Shown: piece after piece, positions 7,981 through 16,699 of the stretch
How the letters are laid out: each line of letters opens with the position of its first letter
How positions within the stretch are numbered: the stretch's first letter is position 1
NCBI GenBank assembly: GCA_017993775.1
Contig: JAGOMA010000017.1
Coordinates: forward strand, 1-64,000
Direction: 5' to 3'
DNA: 64,000 nucleotides
From: Chloroflexota bacterium
Lineage (GTDB): Bacteria; Chloroflexota; Anaerolineae; Promineifilales; Promineifilaceae
Translations under genes and position numbers: made by a program
The notes under the pieces: generated by a model
What the model was told of the DNA's origin: nothing
Seen by the model: only the letters and a program-made list of their open reading frames with translations
Database searches by the model: none

Positions 7981-9297
7981 TCAAACCTGTTTAACCTGGA
8001 GTGTGAAGCCGCGCACGGCCGTTACCTCCACTTTTTCCCCCGGCCCAATCTCGTCATCCGCTTCTGCGCGCCATAATTCGCCCTGGACAAACACCCTGCC
8101 GGTGCGCACGTCGGCGCCTGGCTGAACGATGATGGCTTGGCGCACCACGCCTGTTTGTCCGATTAATCCTTGTGTGCCGGTGATGGGTTTGCGTCGCTGA
8201 CCGCGCACCACCATGAATACCAGGAAAATGAAGAAGACGGCCGTCGGCAGCGTAATCAACAGTGCGCTTGTAATAGAGATCCGGGCAAATTCCGGCGTGC
8301 CGGGCGAATTAAACAGCACCAAAAAGCCGACAAACATGGTGGCCGCGCCGGTAACGGCCAGCGCGCCGTGGACCGGCGCTTTGACCTCTAACAAGAATAA
8401 CACAAAGGCGATGAGAATCAGCCCCAGGCCAAACCAATTGGCCGGTAACTGTCCCAGGCCATAAAAAGCCAGCGCCAAAAACAGTACGCCCACAAAACCG
8501 GCCACCCAACCGCCCGGATTGGTGATTTCGATGAGGATGGCTTGCACGCCAATGGCCAGTAAAATGCCAATGAGGACCGGGCTGGACAGGGCGTGCAAGA
8601 TCGATTCGATGAAGTTCATGGCATACGGCCGTAGCGGCGCATTGGCCGTGTGCAAGGTGATGGGTTGGTCGGCGACGATGACGGTACGGCCGTCTAACTG
8701 CCGCAGCAGGTCGGGCACATCGTTGGCGATAGCGTCAATCAGCCCTACCGCCAGCGCTTCGTCGGCGTGGACCGCGCGGGCGTCCTCGATCATCGCTTCG
8801 GCCAGGGCGATGGCTTCTGGGCTGCGGCTGGCCGCCAGCCCGCGAACCTGCGCCTTCATGTCCTCGGTGATTTTGCGGAAGAGGGTAGCATCCAACTCCG
8901 CGCCATCTTGCCCAACCGGCGAGGCTGCGCCGATGACTGTTTCTGGGGCCATGCCGGAAGCGTGGGCGGCAATGGTGATGATGCTGCCTGCTGAGGCGGC
9001 CTGCGCCCCACGCGGCGCCACGTAGACAATAACCGGCACGCGGCTGGCGCGGAAGGTCTGCACAATCTCTTGGGTGATGTCGATTGCCCCGCCCGGGGTA
9101 TCCAGTTGGACGACGACCGCCTGGTCGGCTTCGGCTTCAGCGGCGCGGATGCCGCGCGCGAAATATTCGGCCATGGCCGGGGTGACGGGGCCTTCTACTT
9201 GCAGCAGCAAGACGCTGCTGCCGCTTTGCGCAATAGCCCGCCCAAACCCCAGCAGCAAAAGTATGAGCAGAAGTGTGACAAGATAATGTTTACGCAT
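7981..9297 (-). CDS. NfeD-family membrane serine protease (ClpP-class, long form)
   Basis: The 438-residue protein has a signal peptide, an extracytoplasmic ClpP-like domain (about 25-220), four to five membrane helices (about 230-370) and a C-terminal NfeD OB-fold domain. The catalytic Ser is in 'GAQAASAGSIIT' and the likely catalytic Lys in 'FRKITEDMKAQ'. Long-form NfeD proteases of this type cleave stomatin/SPFH partners in related systems; the SPFH gene of this window is 50 kb away. The start overlaps the histidine kinase stop by 8 bases. Confidence 0.9.
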   Translation of the reverse strand: MRKHYLVTLLLILLLLGFGRAIAQSGSSVLLLQVEGPVTPAMAEYFARGIRAAEAEADQAVVVQLDTPGGAIDITQEIVQTFRASRVPVIVYVAPRGAQAASAGSIITIAAHASGMAPETVIGAASPVGQDGAELDATLFRKITEDMKAQVRGLAASRSPEAIALAEAMIEDARAVHADEALAVGLIDAIANDVPDLLRQLDGRTVIVADQPITLHTANAPLRPYAMNFIESILHALSSPVLIGILLAIGVQAILIEITNPGGWVAGFVGVLFLALAFYGLGQLPANWFGLGLILIAFVLFLLEVKAPVHGALAVTGAATMFVGFLVLFNSPGTPEFARISITSALLITLPTAVFFIFLVFMVVRGQRRKPITGTQGLIGQTGVVRQAIIVQPGADVRTGRVFVQGELWRAEADDEIGPGEKVEVTAVRGFTLQVKQV

Positions 9298-10543
9298 CTG
9301 TTGAGCCTTTGGGCAGCAGCGGCAGGGCGACGGTGAAGGTGCTGCCTTGCTGCAATGCGCTTTCGGCCCAGATACGGCCGTTATGCAGCTCTACCAAATC
9401 TTTAGCAATCGACAACCCCAGACCCAGCCCTTCGTAGCGGCGGCGCAGGGCCGGTTCGACCTGGTAAAAGCGCTTGAACACCCATTCCAACTTGTCGGCG
9501 GGAATGCCGATGCCGGTATCCTGAATGCTGACCCATGCTTCTTGCCCGTGCCGTGCGGCGTAAATCTCGATCTGGCCGCCATCGGGCGTGAATTTGATGG
9601 CGTTGTGCAATAAGTTGTTGAGCGCGGTCAGGATGACGTCGCGGTCGGCGTCAATGGGTAGAGGTTCCTGGGGGAGATGGCAGGTGATGGTTTGTTGGCG
9701 GGACACGGCCGTTTCGTCGGGAACGGCCGTCATCTCAGCCACCAATTCGCCCAAATCCACCCGCTGCAAATTCAACACGGATTCCCCGGCGTCTACGTAG
9801 CGCAGGTTGAGCATGTTTTGGATGAGGTTGCGCAGGTGAACGGCCGCGTCCATGACGGTATCTAGCTGGCCTGCCAGCCGGGGGTCGGCCTCTTCCTGCA
9901 AAAACGAGACGTAGCCCATAATCACCGACAGCGGCGTGCGTAATTCATGCGAAGCGACGGCGATGAAGTCAGTTTTGAGCTGGTCCAGTTCGTTTAATTG
10001 GCGGTACGCTTCTTGCAGCGCTTCCGTCAGTTGGGCGCGGGCAACGGCCACCCCGGCGATGTCGGCCAGGGTGGTCATGGTTTCGGCGTCCTGGCGGGTG
10101 AAACGGCCGTGCCGCTTATTCAGCGCCTCCAATACCCCCACCGCCTGCCGGTCCACATCGTGCATGGGCACGCCTAGAATCGATTTGGTCTGGAAGTTCA
10201 CTGCCTGGGAGGCGTCGGGGTTCCAGCGCGGGTCTTCAGACACATCGGCGATGAGCATTGGGCGATTTTGCTGCAAAATGGAGCCGGCAATGCTGTTATC
10301 CAACGGTACGGGAATGTTGGCCAATACTTCGCCCGGCGCGTTGGAAGCGGCTTTAAAGTGAAGCTGGCGCGTGTGCGGGTCGAGCAGCATGATGGAGGCG
10401 GCTTGCGAGTCGGTCAGGTCGGCGGCCTGTTTGATGATGTAGTGCAGCAGTTCATCCACGTTGGTGGCCGAATTGAGTACCCGGCTGATTTCTACGAGCC
10501 GTGCCAGCCGGTGGGCATCGATTGTCTGCATTTCTGCGGGCAT
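9290..10543 (-). CDS. GAF-domain sensor histidine kinase
   Basis: The 417-residue soluble kinase has a GAF domain (about 12-170), a short coiled coil (170-190), a HisKA domain with phospho-acceptor His199 in 'ASHELRTPLSVIMGY', and an ATPase domain with N box 'NNLLHNAIKFT', G1 'DTGIGIP' and G2 'GLGLGLSIAKDL'. No membrane segment is present, so it senses a cytoplasmic signal or ligand. No response regulator is adjacent. AGGAG precedes the ATG at 10543. It is the first gene of the run that continues into nfeD. Confidence 0.93.
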   Translation of the reverse strand: MPAEMQTIDAHRLARLVEISRVLNSATNVDELLHYIIKQAADLTDSQAASIMLLDPHTRQLHFKAASNAPGEVLANIPVPLDNSIAGSILQQNRPMLIADVSEDPRWNPDASQAVNFQTKSILGVPMHDVDRQAVGVLEALNKRHGRFTRQDAETMTTLADIAGVAVARAQLTEALQEAYRQLNELDQLKTDFIAVASHELRTPLSVIMGYVSFLQEEADPRLAGQLDTVMDAAVHLRNLIQNMLNLRYVDAGESVLNLQRVDLGELVAEMTAVPDETAVSRQQTITCHLPQEPLPIDADRDVILTALNNLLHNAIKFTPDGGQIEIYAARHGQEAWVSIQDTGIGIPADKLEWVFKRFYQVEPALRRRYEGLGLGLSIAKDLVELHNGRIWAESALQQGSTFTVALPLLPKGSTDA

Positions 10544-10694
10544 GGGTTGTGTCTCCTGATCCGGTCAGCTGGCCGCCTGCCAGACCTGAATCGACCGTGA
10601 GTTTTGGTTGACTTATGACTATGATAAAGTATGCTCGCACTGTTAACAAGCTGTCAATCTTCAAGAATCGTAACCGTTCGGGCCTCTCTGGGAA

Positions 10695-10752
10695 GACCCT
10701 AAGGGTTTAAGGTCCAGATAATCTGGCTTTTCAAGAGCAAACCCTTAGGGTC
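10695..10752. repeat. Nested palindromic element in a divergent intergenic region
   Basis: A perfect 14-bp inverted repeat lies at 10695-10708 and 10739-10752 (GACCCTAAGGGTTT and its complement). Inside it is a second hairpin, CCAGAT-A-ATCTGG. The arms are themselves near-palindromes (CCCTAAGGG). The element sits between the divergent histidine kinase and hemW genes, 18 bp before the hemW start. A similar sequence (CCCCAAGGGTC...) occurs inside ileS at 19916-19949. Confidence 0.7.
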
Positions 10753-10770
10753 TGTGTAGAATCAACCATT

Positions 10771-11931
10771 ATGAGCCTCAGTCTTTACATTCATATTCCG
10801 TTTTGTGGTCATCGCTGCGCGTACTGCGATTTTAATACTTACACCAGCCTGGGCGAATTGAAGGGCGCGTATGCCGCCGCCGTGTGCGCGGAGCTGGCGC
10901 AGGTGGCCGGTGGCGAGAAACGGCCGTATCACACCATTTTTTTTGGCGGTGGCACGCCATCTCTCATGCCGCCGGAAACCATTCGCCAGATTTTGCAGGC
11001 GGTGAACGCCCACTTCAGCCCGGTGGGCGTGCCGGAAATCACCATGGAGGCCAATCCCGGCACGGTGGATGGCGCCTATCTGACGGCCGTGGCCGCTGCC
11101 GGGGTGAATCGCTTGAGCTTTGGCGTGCAGAGTGCGGTGGCCAGCGAGCTGGCTTTGTTGGAACGCACCCATGATTTTGCCACGGCCGTTCAGGCGGTGG
11201 CAATGGCCCGCGCCGCCGGACTGAGCAATTTTAACCTCGATTTGATCTATGGCTTGCCGGGGCAAACGCTGGCCTCCTGGCGCGAGAGCCTGGACGCCGT
11301 GCTGGCTCTGGAGCCGCCCCATCTCAGCCTCTACTGCCTGACGATTGAACCGGGCACGCCGATGCAGCGCTGGCTGTTAAACGGCCGTATCCAGCCCCCC
11401 GACCCTGACCTGGCCGCCGACCAGTACGACCTGGCTTGCGACTTGTTGGCGCAGCACGGCTACGACCATTACGAGATTTCCAATTGGGCTAAACCGGGCG
11501 GGGAGTGCGCCCACAACCTGACGTATTGGCGGGATGGCGAGTATTTGGGTTTGGGAGCCGGGGCGCACGGCCATGCCGGCGGGGTACGTTATCAGGTGGT
11601 CAAGCAGCCAAGAGTTTACATAAGGCGGTTGGAAATGAGCGAGGCGAGGGGGTATCCACTGTCAACGGCCGTGTCCGACTACCACGCCATCAGCCAGGAT
11701 GAGGCGATGACCGATGCCGTCATCACGCAACTGCGCCTGCTGCAAGAAGGGTTGGATTTGGCGGCCTTTGCGGCGCGATTCGGGCGCACATTGGATGAGG
11801 CGTTTCCCGGTACGGCGGCGCAGTTGGCGGCCTGGGACATGGTTCGGGAGGCAAACGGCCGTTTGTACCTGACGCCCAAAGCTTATTTTTTGAGTAATCA
11901 AGTATTCTATCGCTTTATATTAAGCGATTAA
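10771..11931 (+). CDS. hemW: HemW-like radical SAM protein (heme chaperone; formerly oxygen-independent coproporphyrinogen oxidase-like)
   Basis: The 386-residue protein starts with 'SLYIHIPFCGHRCAYCDF', in which Cys12, Cys16 and Cys19 form the radical SAM CxxxCxxC motif. It continues with 'FFGGGTPSLM', 'EANPGT', 'RLSFGVQS' and 'NLDLIYGLPGQT', all typical of HemW/HemN-like proteins. The additional Cys near the N-terminus that marks true HemN is missing, favouring HemW, which binds heme and delivers it to membrane respiratory enzymes. It is followed after 10 bp by mobA. Confidence 0.88.
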   Translation: MSLSLYIHIPFCGHRCAYCDFNTYTSLGELKGAYAAAVCAELAQVAGGEKRPYHTIFFGGGTPSLMPPETIRQILQAVNAHFSPVGVPEITMEANPGTVDGAYLTAVAAAGVNRLSFGVQSAVASELALLERTHDFATAVQAVAMARAAGLSNFNLDLIYGLPGQTLASWRESLDAVLALEPPHLSLYCLTIEPGTPMQRWLLNGRIQPPDPDLAADQYDLACDLLAQHGYDHYEISNWAKPGGECAHNLTYWRDGEYLGLGAGAHGHAGGVRYQVVKQPRVYIRRLEMSEARGYPLSTAVSDYHAISQDEAMTDAVITQLRLLQEGLDLAAFAARFGRTLDEAFPGTAAQLAAWDMVREANGRLYLTPKAYFLSNQVFYRFILSD

Positions 11932-11941
11932 GGGGCGCGCG

Positions 11942-12526
11942 ATGGAAGATGTGACCGTAGCAATTATGGCCGGCGGTAAAAGCAGCCGCATGGGCACAGA
12001 CAAAGCCTTTGTGGATTTCCAGGGGCGGCCGATGATTGAGGTGGTGCTGGCGCGTGTGGCCGGTTTAGGCGCGCCGACTATCTTGATCGCCAATCAGCCG
12101 GCAGCATTCGCCCATCTCGGTTTGCCGGTGTTTACCGATGTGCTGCCGGATAATGGGCCGTTGGGGGGGATTTATACGGCCGTTTTCCATGCCCAAACGG
12201 CTTACACTCTCGTGGTAGCGTGCGACATGCCGTGGTTGAATCCGGCTTTGTTGGCTTACCAGTTGGACCTGCGCCAGACGGCCGATGTGGTTGTGCCGCG
12301 TTGGGACAAATACCCTGAGCCGCTGCACGCTGTCTACAGTCAGGCGTGTCTGCCGCCCATCGAGGCCAATTTGCGCGCGCAGCGGCTTAAGATTACCGGA
12401 TTTTTTGGTCAGGTGGCGGTGCGATTTGTGGAAAGAGGGGAGATTGAGATGGTAGATAGGAACGGCCGTTCCTTCGCCAACGTCAACACGCCTGAGGATT
12501 TACATAACGCTAAATTGGACGAGTAA
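11942..12526 (+). CDS. mobA: Molybdenum cofactor guanylyltransferase
   Basis: The 194-residue protein carries the nucleotidyltransferase signature 'IMAGGKSSRMGTDKAFVDFQGRPMIE' split as AGGKSSRMG and DKA near the N-terminus, 'DNGPLGGIYTA' in the middle and 'ACDMPWLNP' with the metal-binding Asp. MobA joins GMP to molybdopterin to give the bis-MGD cofactor of many oxidoreductases. No molybdoenzyme is in the window. It follows hemW closely and is probably cotranscribed with it. Confidence 0.9.
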   Translation: MEDVTVAIMAGGKSSRMGTDKAFVDFQGRPMIEVVLARVAGLGAPTILIANQPAAFAHLGLPVFTDVLPDNGPLGGIYTAVFHAQTAYTLVVACDMPWLNPALLAYQLDLRQTADVVVPRWDKYPEPLHAVYSQACLPPIEANLRAQRLKITGFFGQVAVRFVERGEIEMVDRNGRSFANVNTPEDLHNAKLDE

Positions 12527-12596
12527 AGACTAAAGACTAAAGACTGAAGACTGGAGATTAATAGCAAAACATCTCCAGTCTCCAATCGCCAGTGCC
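12527..12596. terminator. Repeat-rich hairpin between convergent mobA and folD
   Basis: Three TAAAGAC direct repeats follow the mobA stop. A perfect 10-bp inverted repeat, GACTGGAGAT (12549-12558) and ATCTCCAGTC (12571-12580), follows, then TCCAATCGCCAGT. The right arm resembles the TCCAATCTCCAGTC units at 2221-2260. Location suggests a two-way terminator, although U-tracts are weak. Confidence 0.5.
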
Positions 12597-13481
12597 TTAC
12601 TTCTTCGCCAGGGCAATTTCCGCTGCGTGCAGCGTGTTTTTCATCAACATGGCGATGGTCATCGGGCCGACGCCGCCGGGAACCGGCGTGATGGCTCCGG
12701 CGACCTCTTTGGCCGAGTCGAAGTCTACGTCGCCTACCAGTTTGTAACCCCGTTTGTCGCTGGGATCATCCACGCGGTTAATGCCTACATCAATCACCGC
12801 CGCGCCCGGTTTGATCATGTCGCCGGTGATCATATTCGCCCAGCCGATGGCCGCCACGACGATGTCGGCGCGGCGAATGTGTTCGGCTAAATCTTTGGTG
12901 CGGCTGTGGCAGATGGTGACGGTGGCGTTGGCTTTTTGCAGCAGCATGGCCATCGGCAGGCCAACAATGTTGGATCGCCCAACGATGACCGCTTCCGCGC
13001 CGTTGGTGTTGATGCCGGAGCGTTCCAACAGGACCATGCAGCCATACGGCGTGCAGGGGATAAACAGCGGGTCGCGTCCTTTCATGGCCAGACGGCCGAT
13101 ATTGACCGGGTGAAAACCATCCACGTCTTTTTCCAGGTCGATGGTGTTGAGTACGGCCTCTTCGTCGATGTGTTTGGGCAGGGGGAGCTGCACCAAAATG
13201 CCGTTGATGGCGGGGTCGGCGTTTAGCGAGGCCACCAGCTTAATCACTTCTGCCTGGGAGGCGTCGGCGGGCAAGACGTGGCCGATGGAGCGAATGCCAA
13301 GCTTCTCGCAGGTGCGCTGCTTCATGCGCACGTAGGTGGCGGAAGCGGGGTCTTCACCGACCAGGACGGTGGCCAGGCCGGGTGTGTAGCCATGTTCGGC
13401 TTGCATTTGGGCGACGGCCGTTTGAATTTCTTCTTTTACTTGATTGGCGATGGCTGTGCCATCAATGAGATGTGCTGTCAT
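12597..13481 (-). CDS. folD: Bifunctional methylenetetrahydrofolate dehydrogenase/methenyltetrahydrofolate cyclohydrolase
   Basis: The 294-residue protein matches FolD throughout: '[28 protein letters not shown]' (split over residues 36-65, with the catalytic Tyr-x3-Lys as YVRMK), '[12 protein letters not shown]', '[14 protein letters not shown]', '[12 protein letters not shown]', '[17 protein letters not shown]' and '[15 protein letters not shown]'. It interconverts 5,10-methylene- and 10-formyl-tetrahydrofolate with NADP. Length is standard. It is a lone gene convergent with mobA. Confidence 0.97.
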   Translation of the reverse strand: MTAHLIDGTAIANQVKEEIQTAVAQMQAEHGYTPGLATVLVGEDPASATYVRMKQRTCEKLGIRSIGHVLPADASQAEVIKLVASLNADPAINGILVQLPLPKHIDEEAVLNTIDLEKDVDGFHPVNIGRLAMKGRDPLFIPCTPYGCMVLLERSGINTNGAEAVIVGRSNIVGLPMAMLLQKANATVTICHSRTKDLAEHIRRADIVVAAIGWANMITGDMIKPGAAVIDVGINRVDDPSDKRGYKLVGDVDFDSAKEVAGAITPVPGGVGPMTIAMLMKNTLHAAEIALAKK

Positions 13482-13520
13482 TGTGTGTGGTTCCTTTTGT
13501 GGGTTGGGTAAATAAAAGCA

Positions 13521-13552
13521 AAAGACCCCCGTTATGCAGCGTGGAGGTCTTT
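13521..13552 (-). terminator. Rho-independent terminator
   Basis: AAAGACC at 13521-13527 pairs with GGTCTTT at 13546-13552, with extra partial C/G pairing inside. On the minus strand the stem is followed by a T-rich stretch. It lies just downstream of the small membrane-protein gene at 13583-13780. Confidence 0.65.
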
Positions 13553-13582
13553 ATGCAGCGAAAGTTTTGGCATAAGATGCGC

Positions 13583-13780
13583 TTATTTGGGCAAAATCTT
13601 GGTGTCCATAAATTTGTCTAGCCAGATGGCCAGGAAACAGGCCAGCGCCAAAGACGTGAAGAAGAAATAGCCAAAACCGAAGGTTTCATAGTCGGTGCCG
13701 ATGAACATGAGGATGCCAAATGTTGTGACGACGCCAAAAACAATTGAGATAACTGCCAGAATTAGTCGCTTGACCAGCAT
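13583..13780 (-). CDS. Small two-helix membrane protein, function unknown
   Basis: The 65-residue product has two hydrophobic helices (about 5-27 and 35-52) and ends in a basic 'DTKILPK'. I chose the ATG at 13780 because an ideal GGAGG lies eight bases before it; a longer frame to 13891 would add 37 unlikely hydrophilic residues. No family is recognised. It lies downstream of a receiver-domain gene and has its own terminator. Confidence 0.65.
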   Translation of the reverse strand: MLVKRLILAVISIVFGVVTTFGILMFIGTDYETFGFGYFFFTSLALACFLAIWLDKFMDTKILPK

Positions 13781-13883
13781 AACTTTAAGCCTCCAAAAAA
13801 TATACAGTTCCAAACCTTTGTGTTTTTTATCACAATAATCCGAGAAGGCAACCAAATGGTCGGGAAACGGCCGTTGCCATACT

Positions 13884-14309
13884 TTAGCCAATGGGGTTAA
13901 GATCTAGCACTTCTTTTACATGCCGGGTTAAATCTTCTGGTGAAATAGGTTTTGTCAGATATTTTGTTGCCCCCACCCGAAGACCCTTGTTGATACTATC
14001 TAAATCTGTCTTTGCACTCAACATAATGACGGGAAGCATAGAGGTTGTTTGTTCCCGCCGCAGCGTTTCACAGACAGTAAACCCATCCATTCCAGGCATC
14101 ATCACATCGAGTAAAATGATGTCTGGTTGATTTTGTTTCACCTTGTTTAAGGCATCGTAGCCATCTTCTGCTTCGGCAACGTTAAATCCTGCCCGTACAA
14201 GCATCAAGCGCAGCAATGTCCGAGCCATAGGCTCATCATCGACGATTAAAACCGATTGAGTCAAAACATCTCCCAAAATACGTAAAAAACCTGAATAATC
14301 TCCAGACAT
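13884..14309 (-). CDS. Single-domain response regulator (receiver only)
   Basis: The receiver domain starts at 'SVLIVDDEPMARTLLRLM' with acidic pocket residues DDE, phospho-acceptor Asp in 'DIILLDVMMPGMDG', Thr/Ser switch in 'VIMLSAKTD' and Lys in 'YLTKPISPEDL'. There is no output domain, so it passes a signal by protein contacts. The start is uncertain: ATG 14309 is used here, but a TTG at 14264 has the better ribosome-binding site (GGGAG). A longer frame to 14441 runs into an intergenic repeat and is not believed. Confidence 0.85.
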   Translation of the reverse strand: MSGDYSGFLRILGDVLTQSVLIVDDEPMARTLLRLMLVRAGFNVAEAEDGYDALNKVKQNQPDIILLDVMMPGMDGFTVCETLRREQTTSMLPVIMLSAKTDLDSINKGLRVGATKYLTKPISPEDLTRHVKEVLDLNPIG

Positions 14310-14652
14310 AGCAATACTACCATTTCCCAGATAATGATGCACTTCTTGGATTAGGCCAGCCAAGCATGGAACAAGATTTCTCCGTTGAAATTTGGACACA
14401 GATGAACACGGATTAAAATCTGCGAATCTGCGGATTTTCATCCGTGAAGGTGGGTCGGCTAAATCCTGAATTCTCCTGGGAAAAATGCATTTTGGCCAGG
14501 ATTTTTAACAAATGCGCCATTGCGCGGCCCGAAGATTCTAAAATCAGGTGATGCGTGAATAGTGTGTGTTAATAGTACTGTAGACTTAATTTTAATCAAA
14601 TCTAGAGTAATAGCAATCGCAATCACCAGTACAGCCAGTTATCTAAATCAGT
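14310..14652. other. Intergenic region with a dispersed-repeat hairpin
   Basis: These 343 bases hold no believable gene. Between about 14396 and 14450 is a nested hairpin: CACGGAT and ATCCGTG outside, and AAAATCTGC / GCGGATTTT inside with one wobble. This 'GATGAACACGGATT...ATCCGTG' sequence resembles a repeat I know from intergenic DNA of many environmental genomes. The rest is AT-rich with nothing recognised. Confidence 0.5.
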
Positions 14653-15495
14653 TTACGGTAATTCCGCGAGCGGCAGGTTAATTTCTAAGCCTTCGCGGCT
14701 TAAAAAAGTTTGTGGGAAAATTTGTCGTGCTTTGTCTAAGATTTGTTCAACAGCATCATCGCTCAGATCAGGCGAGTAGTGGAAAAGGGCCAGCTTTTTT
14801 ACGCCGGCTTCAACGGCGACTTGCGCGGCTTCTTGCCAGGTGCTGTGTCCCCAATCGGTGCGTTGGTTTCGCTCTTCGATAGTCCCGAAATGGGAGTCGT
14901 GGATGAGAAGGTCGGCATTATAGGCCAGTTTTAAGACGGCCGGATCGAAATGATCGTTGTCATGACCCACATCGCAGCAGTAGGCCAGCACGACCCCGTT
15001 ATCTTCGATGCGAAAACCGAGGCAGCCGCCGGGATGGTTCATCAAGGCTACCTCTACGCGCGTGTTTTCGCCGATGATGATGCTTTCGCCATCGGAAACT
15101 TCTTTGACGAGCAAATCTGCGGGCAGTGATTTGTAGGCAAAGGGCAGGTAGGGTTCCAGGAATTGTCCGGCGACGATTTCTTCCAGGCGCTGTCCGACCC
15201 GTTTGCGGCCTACCAGGACGAAGCGGTTGGTGCGGCCCCACACGGGGGCGAAGAATGGGAAACCTTGGATGTGGTCCCAGTGGGTGTGGCTGATGAGGAT
15301 ATTGCCAATGATACGACCGGGGTTATGCTTTAAGAGGTGTCGGCCAAGGGGTAAAATGCCGGAGCCAGCGTCGAGGATAATCAATTGATCGTCTGATGTT
15401 CGCACTTCTATGCAGGATGTGTTGCCACCAACGCGAATGGTGTCTGGACCTGGTGTTGGGATTGTGCCGCGAACTCCCCAAAATCGTAAATACAA
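14653..15495 (-). CDS. Metallo-beta-lactamase-fold hydrolase (RNase Z/phosphodiesterase-like)
   Basis: The 280-residue protein has the metal-binding set of the MBL fold: 'SHTHWDHIQGF' (HxHxDH), His in 'MNHPGG', Asp in 'LLIHDSHFG' and His in 'LFHYSPD'. The pattern, with 'WGVRGTIPTPGPDTIRVGGNTSC' split at the N-terminus, resembles PhnP/class II cyclic-nucleotide phosphodiesterase-like proteins. The substrate may be a cyclic nucleotide or another phosphodiester. The start is TTG with GAGG five to six bases upstream. Receiver-domain genes lie on both sides, which suggests a signalling role. Confidence 0.82.
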   Translation of the reverse strand: MYLRFWGVRGTIPTPGPDTIRVGGNTSCIEVRTSDDQLIILDAGSGILPLGRHLLKHNPGRIIGNILISHTHWDHIQGFPFFAPVWGRTNRFVLVGRKRVGQRLEEIVAGQFLEPYLPFAYKSLPADLLVKEVSDGESIIIGENTRVEVALMNHPGGCLGFRIEDNGVVLAYCCDVGHDNDHFDPAVLKLAYNADLLIHDSHFGTIEERNQRTDWGHSTWQEAAQVAVEAGVKKLALFHYSPDLSDDAVEQILDKARQIFPQTFLSREGLEINLPLAELP

Positions 15496-15668
15496 TTTGA
15501 CCTCGCTGATTTTTTGTTGGGATAAACTTTATTGGTAGCCTGCTTGATTATGTCGTCAGTATAGCAGATTGGTGCGAATATCTGAAATGAAAGAGCCGGG
15601 GTTTTATGGATGATTGGGTGTGTGGATCAAGACGGCCGTATCGAATTTCTTTCTACAACATGAATTAA

Positions 15669-15696
15669 AAAAGCCCGACTTTTTAGGCGGGCTTTT
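15669..15696 (-). terminator. Rho-independent terminator
   Basis: AAAAGCCCG (15669-15677) and CGGGCTTTT (15688-15696) form a 9-bp stem, followed on the minus strand by TTTTTT. It lies 25 bp downstream of the receiver gene at 15722-16123 and ends its transcript. Confidence 0.85.
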
Positions 15697-15721
15697 GGGC
15701 GTTACGATAAATTTTGGCGAA

Positions 15722-16123
15722 TTAGCGGGTGCGCTCTTTGGCGTGAGTGCGGATGATGCGTTCGACGCTGTCGATTAATTCTTGTGGACCAAAGGGCTTG
15801 GTGATGTAATCATCGACTCGGGCGATGTGCAGACCCAGCACGCGGTCAATGCTCTGTGCTTTGGCGGTGACGACGATGACGGGAATATCGCGCATATCTT
15901 CGGAGGCTTTCATTTTTTGATAAACCTCCCACCCATCCATTTCCGGCATCATGAGGTCTAATAAGACGAGATCGGGTTTGATTTCAGCTATTTTTATTAG
16001 TCCCTCGTGCCCACCAACTGCGCCGGTGACTTCGAATTTGTTGCGGCCCAGTATGAGCTTGACCAATTCGATCATTTCCAGTTCGTCTTCGATGCAAACC
16101 ACTTTTTTTAGGTCTTCGGCCAT
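15722..16123 (-). CDS. Single-domain response regulator (receiver only)
   Basis: The 133-residue protein is one receiver domain: acidic pair in 'VVCIEDELEM', phospho-acceptor Asp in 'LVLLDLMMPEMDG', switch Thr in 'VIVVTAK' and Lys in 'YITKPFGPQELI'. It is CheY/Spo0F-like, with no DNA-binding part. A terminator follows, so it is a one-gene unit. It lies upstream of the MBL-fold hydrolase gene on the same strand. Confidence 0.92.
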   Translation of the reverse strand: MAEDLKKVVCIEDELEMIELVKLILGRNKFEVTGAVGGHEGLIKIAEIKPDLVLLDLMMPEMDGWEVYQKMKASEDMRDIPVIVVTAKAQSIDRVLGLHIARVDDYITKPFGPQELIDSVERIIRTHAKERTR

Positions 16124-16345
16124 TCCAAATCCTCGGTTTTCGCAGAAACAGGATCTTGAGACAGTCTTCAGGGTTTATTTTTCATTGTCATGATTTTATA
16201 CTGAAAACTGGTTGCTAATCATTTTACCTTACAAGTAATGCATTGATTAGTGATTGTAAGGTTATCACAAGCAATTTGGGTTGTCTACACTATTGTTTTG
16301 TTTATTATACTAAAGTCATGGGTGTGTTTGACTTTCAACGGCCGT
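16124..16345. other. AT-rich intergenic region upstream of the T-box leader
   Basis: The region lies between divergent transcription units. It contains a 9-bp inverted repeat ACCTTACAA/TTGTAAGGT at 16226-16234 and 16254-16262, which could bind a dimeric regulator. A TATACT at 16306-16311 with TTGTCT at 16281-16286 could be a promoter for the T-box transcript, though the 19-bp spacing is long. Confidence 0.35.
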
Positions 16346-16665
16346 TTTGGCATAATGCACCCCAGTTCGATAACAAAAAGCTTTGATGGAGACGAGTAAT
16401 TCGACTCTTGTTTGGCAAGCGAGCCTGTGTGGGTGGAAGGCAGGCACAAACAGGCGGATGAAAATCCCTCCGGAGCCGCTGACTGAACGGCCGTTATGAT
16501 TTATGCCTAGTAAGCTCAGCCGGATTCGCCCCACGTTATCGGGGCCGCGACAATAAACGGCCACGGCCGTCGTTGTTGACCGAGAGCCTGGTTTACGACC
16601 AGGAATTTGGGTGGTACCGCGGAGACTATGCGCCTTCGTCCCATTGGGGATGAAGGCGTTTTTTA
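16346..16665 (+). promoter_or_regulatory. T-box leader (riboswitch), isoleucine specifier
   Basis: The leader holds the conserved T-box sequence GGGTGGTACCGCGG at 16609-16622, whose TGGT would pair with a tRNA ending in ACCA. Upstream, the Stem I end reads GATGAAAATCCCTCCGGAGC (16457-16476); by analogy with other Ile T-boxes the specifier is ATC at 16464-16466. A 12-bp terminator stem with a T-run follows. Uncharged tRNA-Ile should favour the antiterminator and readthrough. Two to three ACGGCCGT palindromes lie inside the leader (16487, 16563). The nearest gene is alaX; ileS is the fourth gene. Confidence 0.85.
16631..16664 (+). terminator. T-box terminator hairpin
   Basis: CGCCTTCGTCCC (16631-16642) pairs with GGGATGAAGGCG (16647-16658) with one wobble, followed by six T. 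It competes with the antiterminator that includes the T-box sequence just upstream. Confidence 0.88.
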
Positions 16666-16699
16666 TTTAGTTTGTTAATCCAGCAGTTTGGCAATCGAA

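Noticed and set aside
13781-13891. N-terminal extension of the small membrane protein up to 13891
   Set aside because: An ideal ribosome-binding site precedes the internal ATG at 13780, and the extension overlaps the regulator gene end.
16464-16466. Reading the T-box specifier as alanine because alaX is the next gene
   Set aside because: The Stem I sequence at 16457-16476 lines up with known leaders so that ATC, not a GCN codon, falls in the specifier position; no GCN fits there. This still needs a covariance fold.
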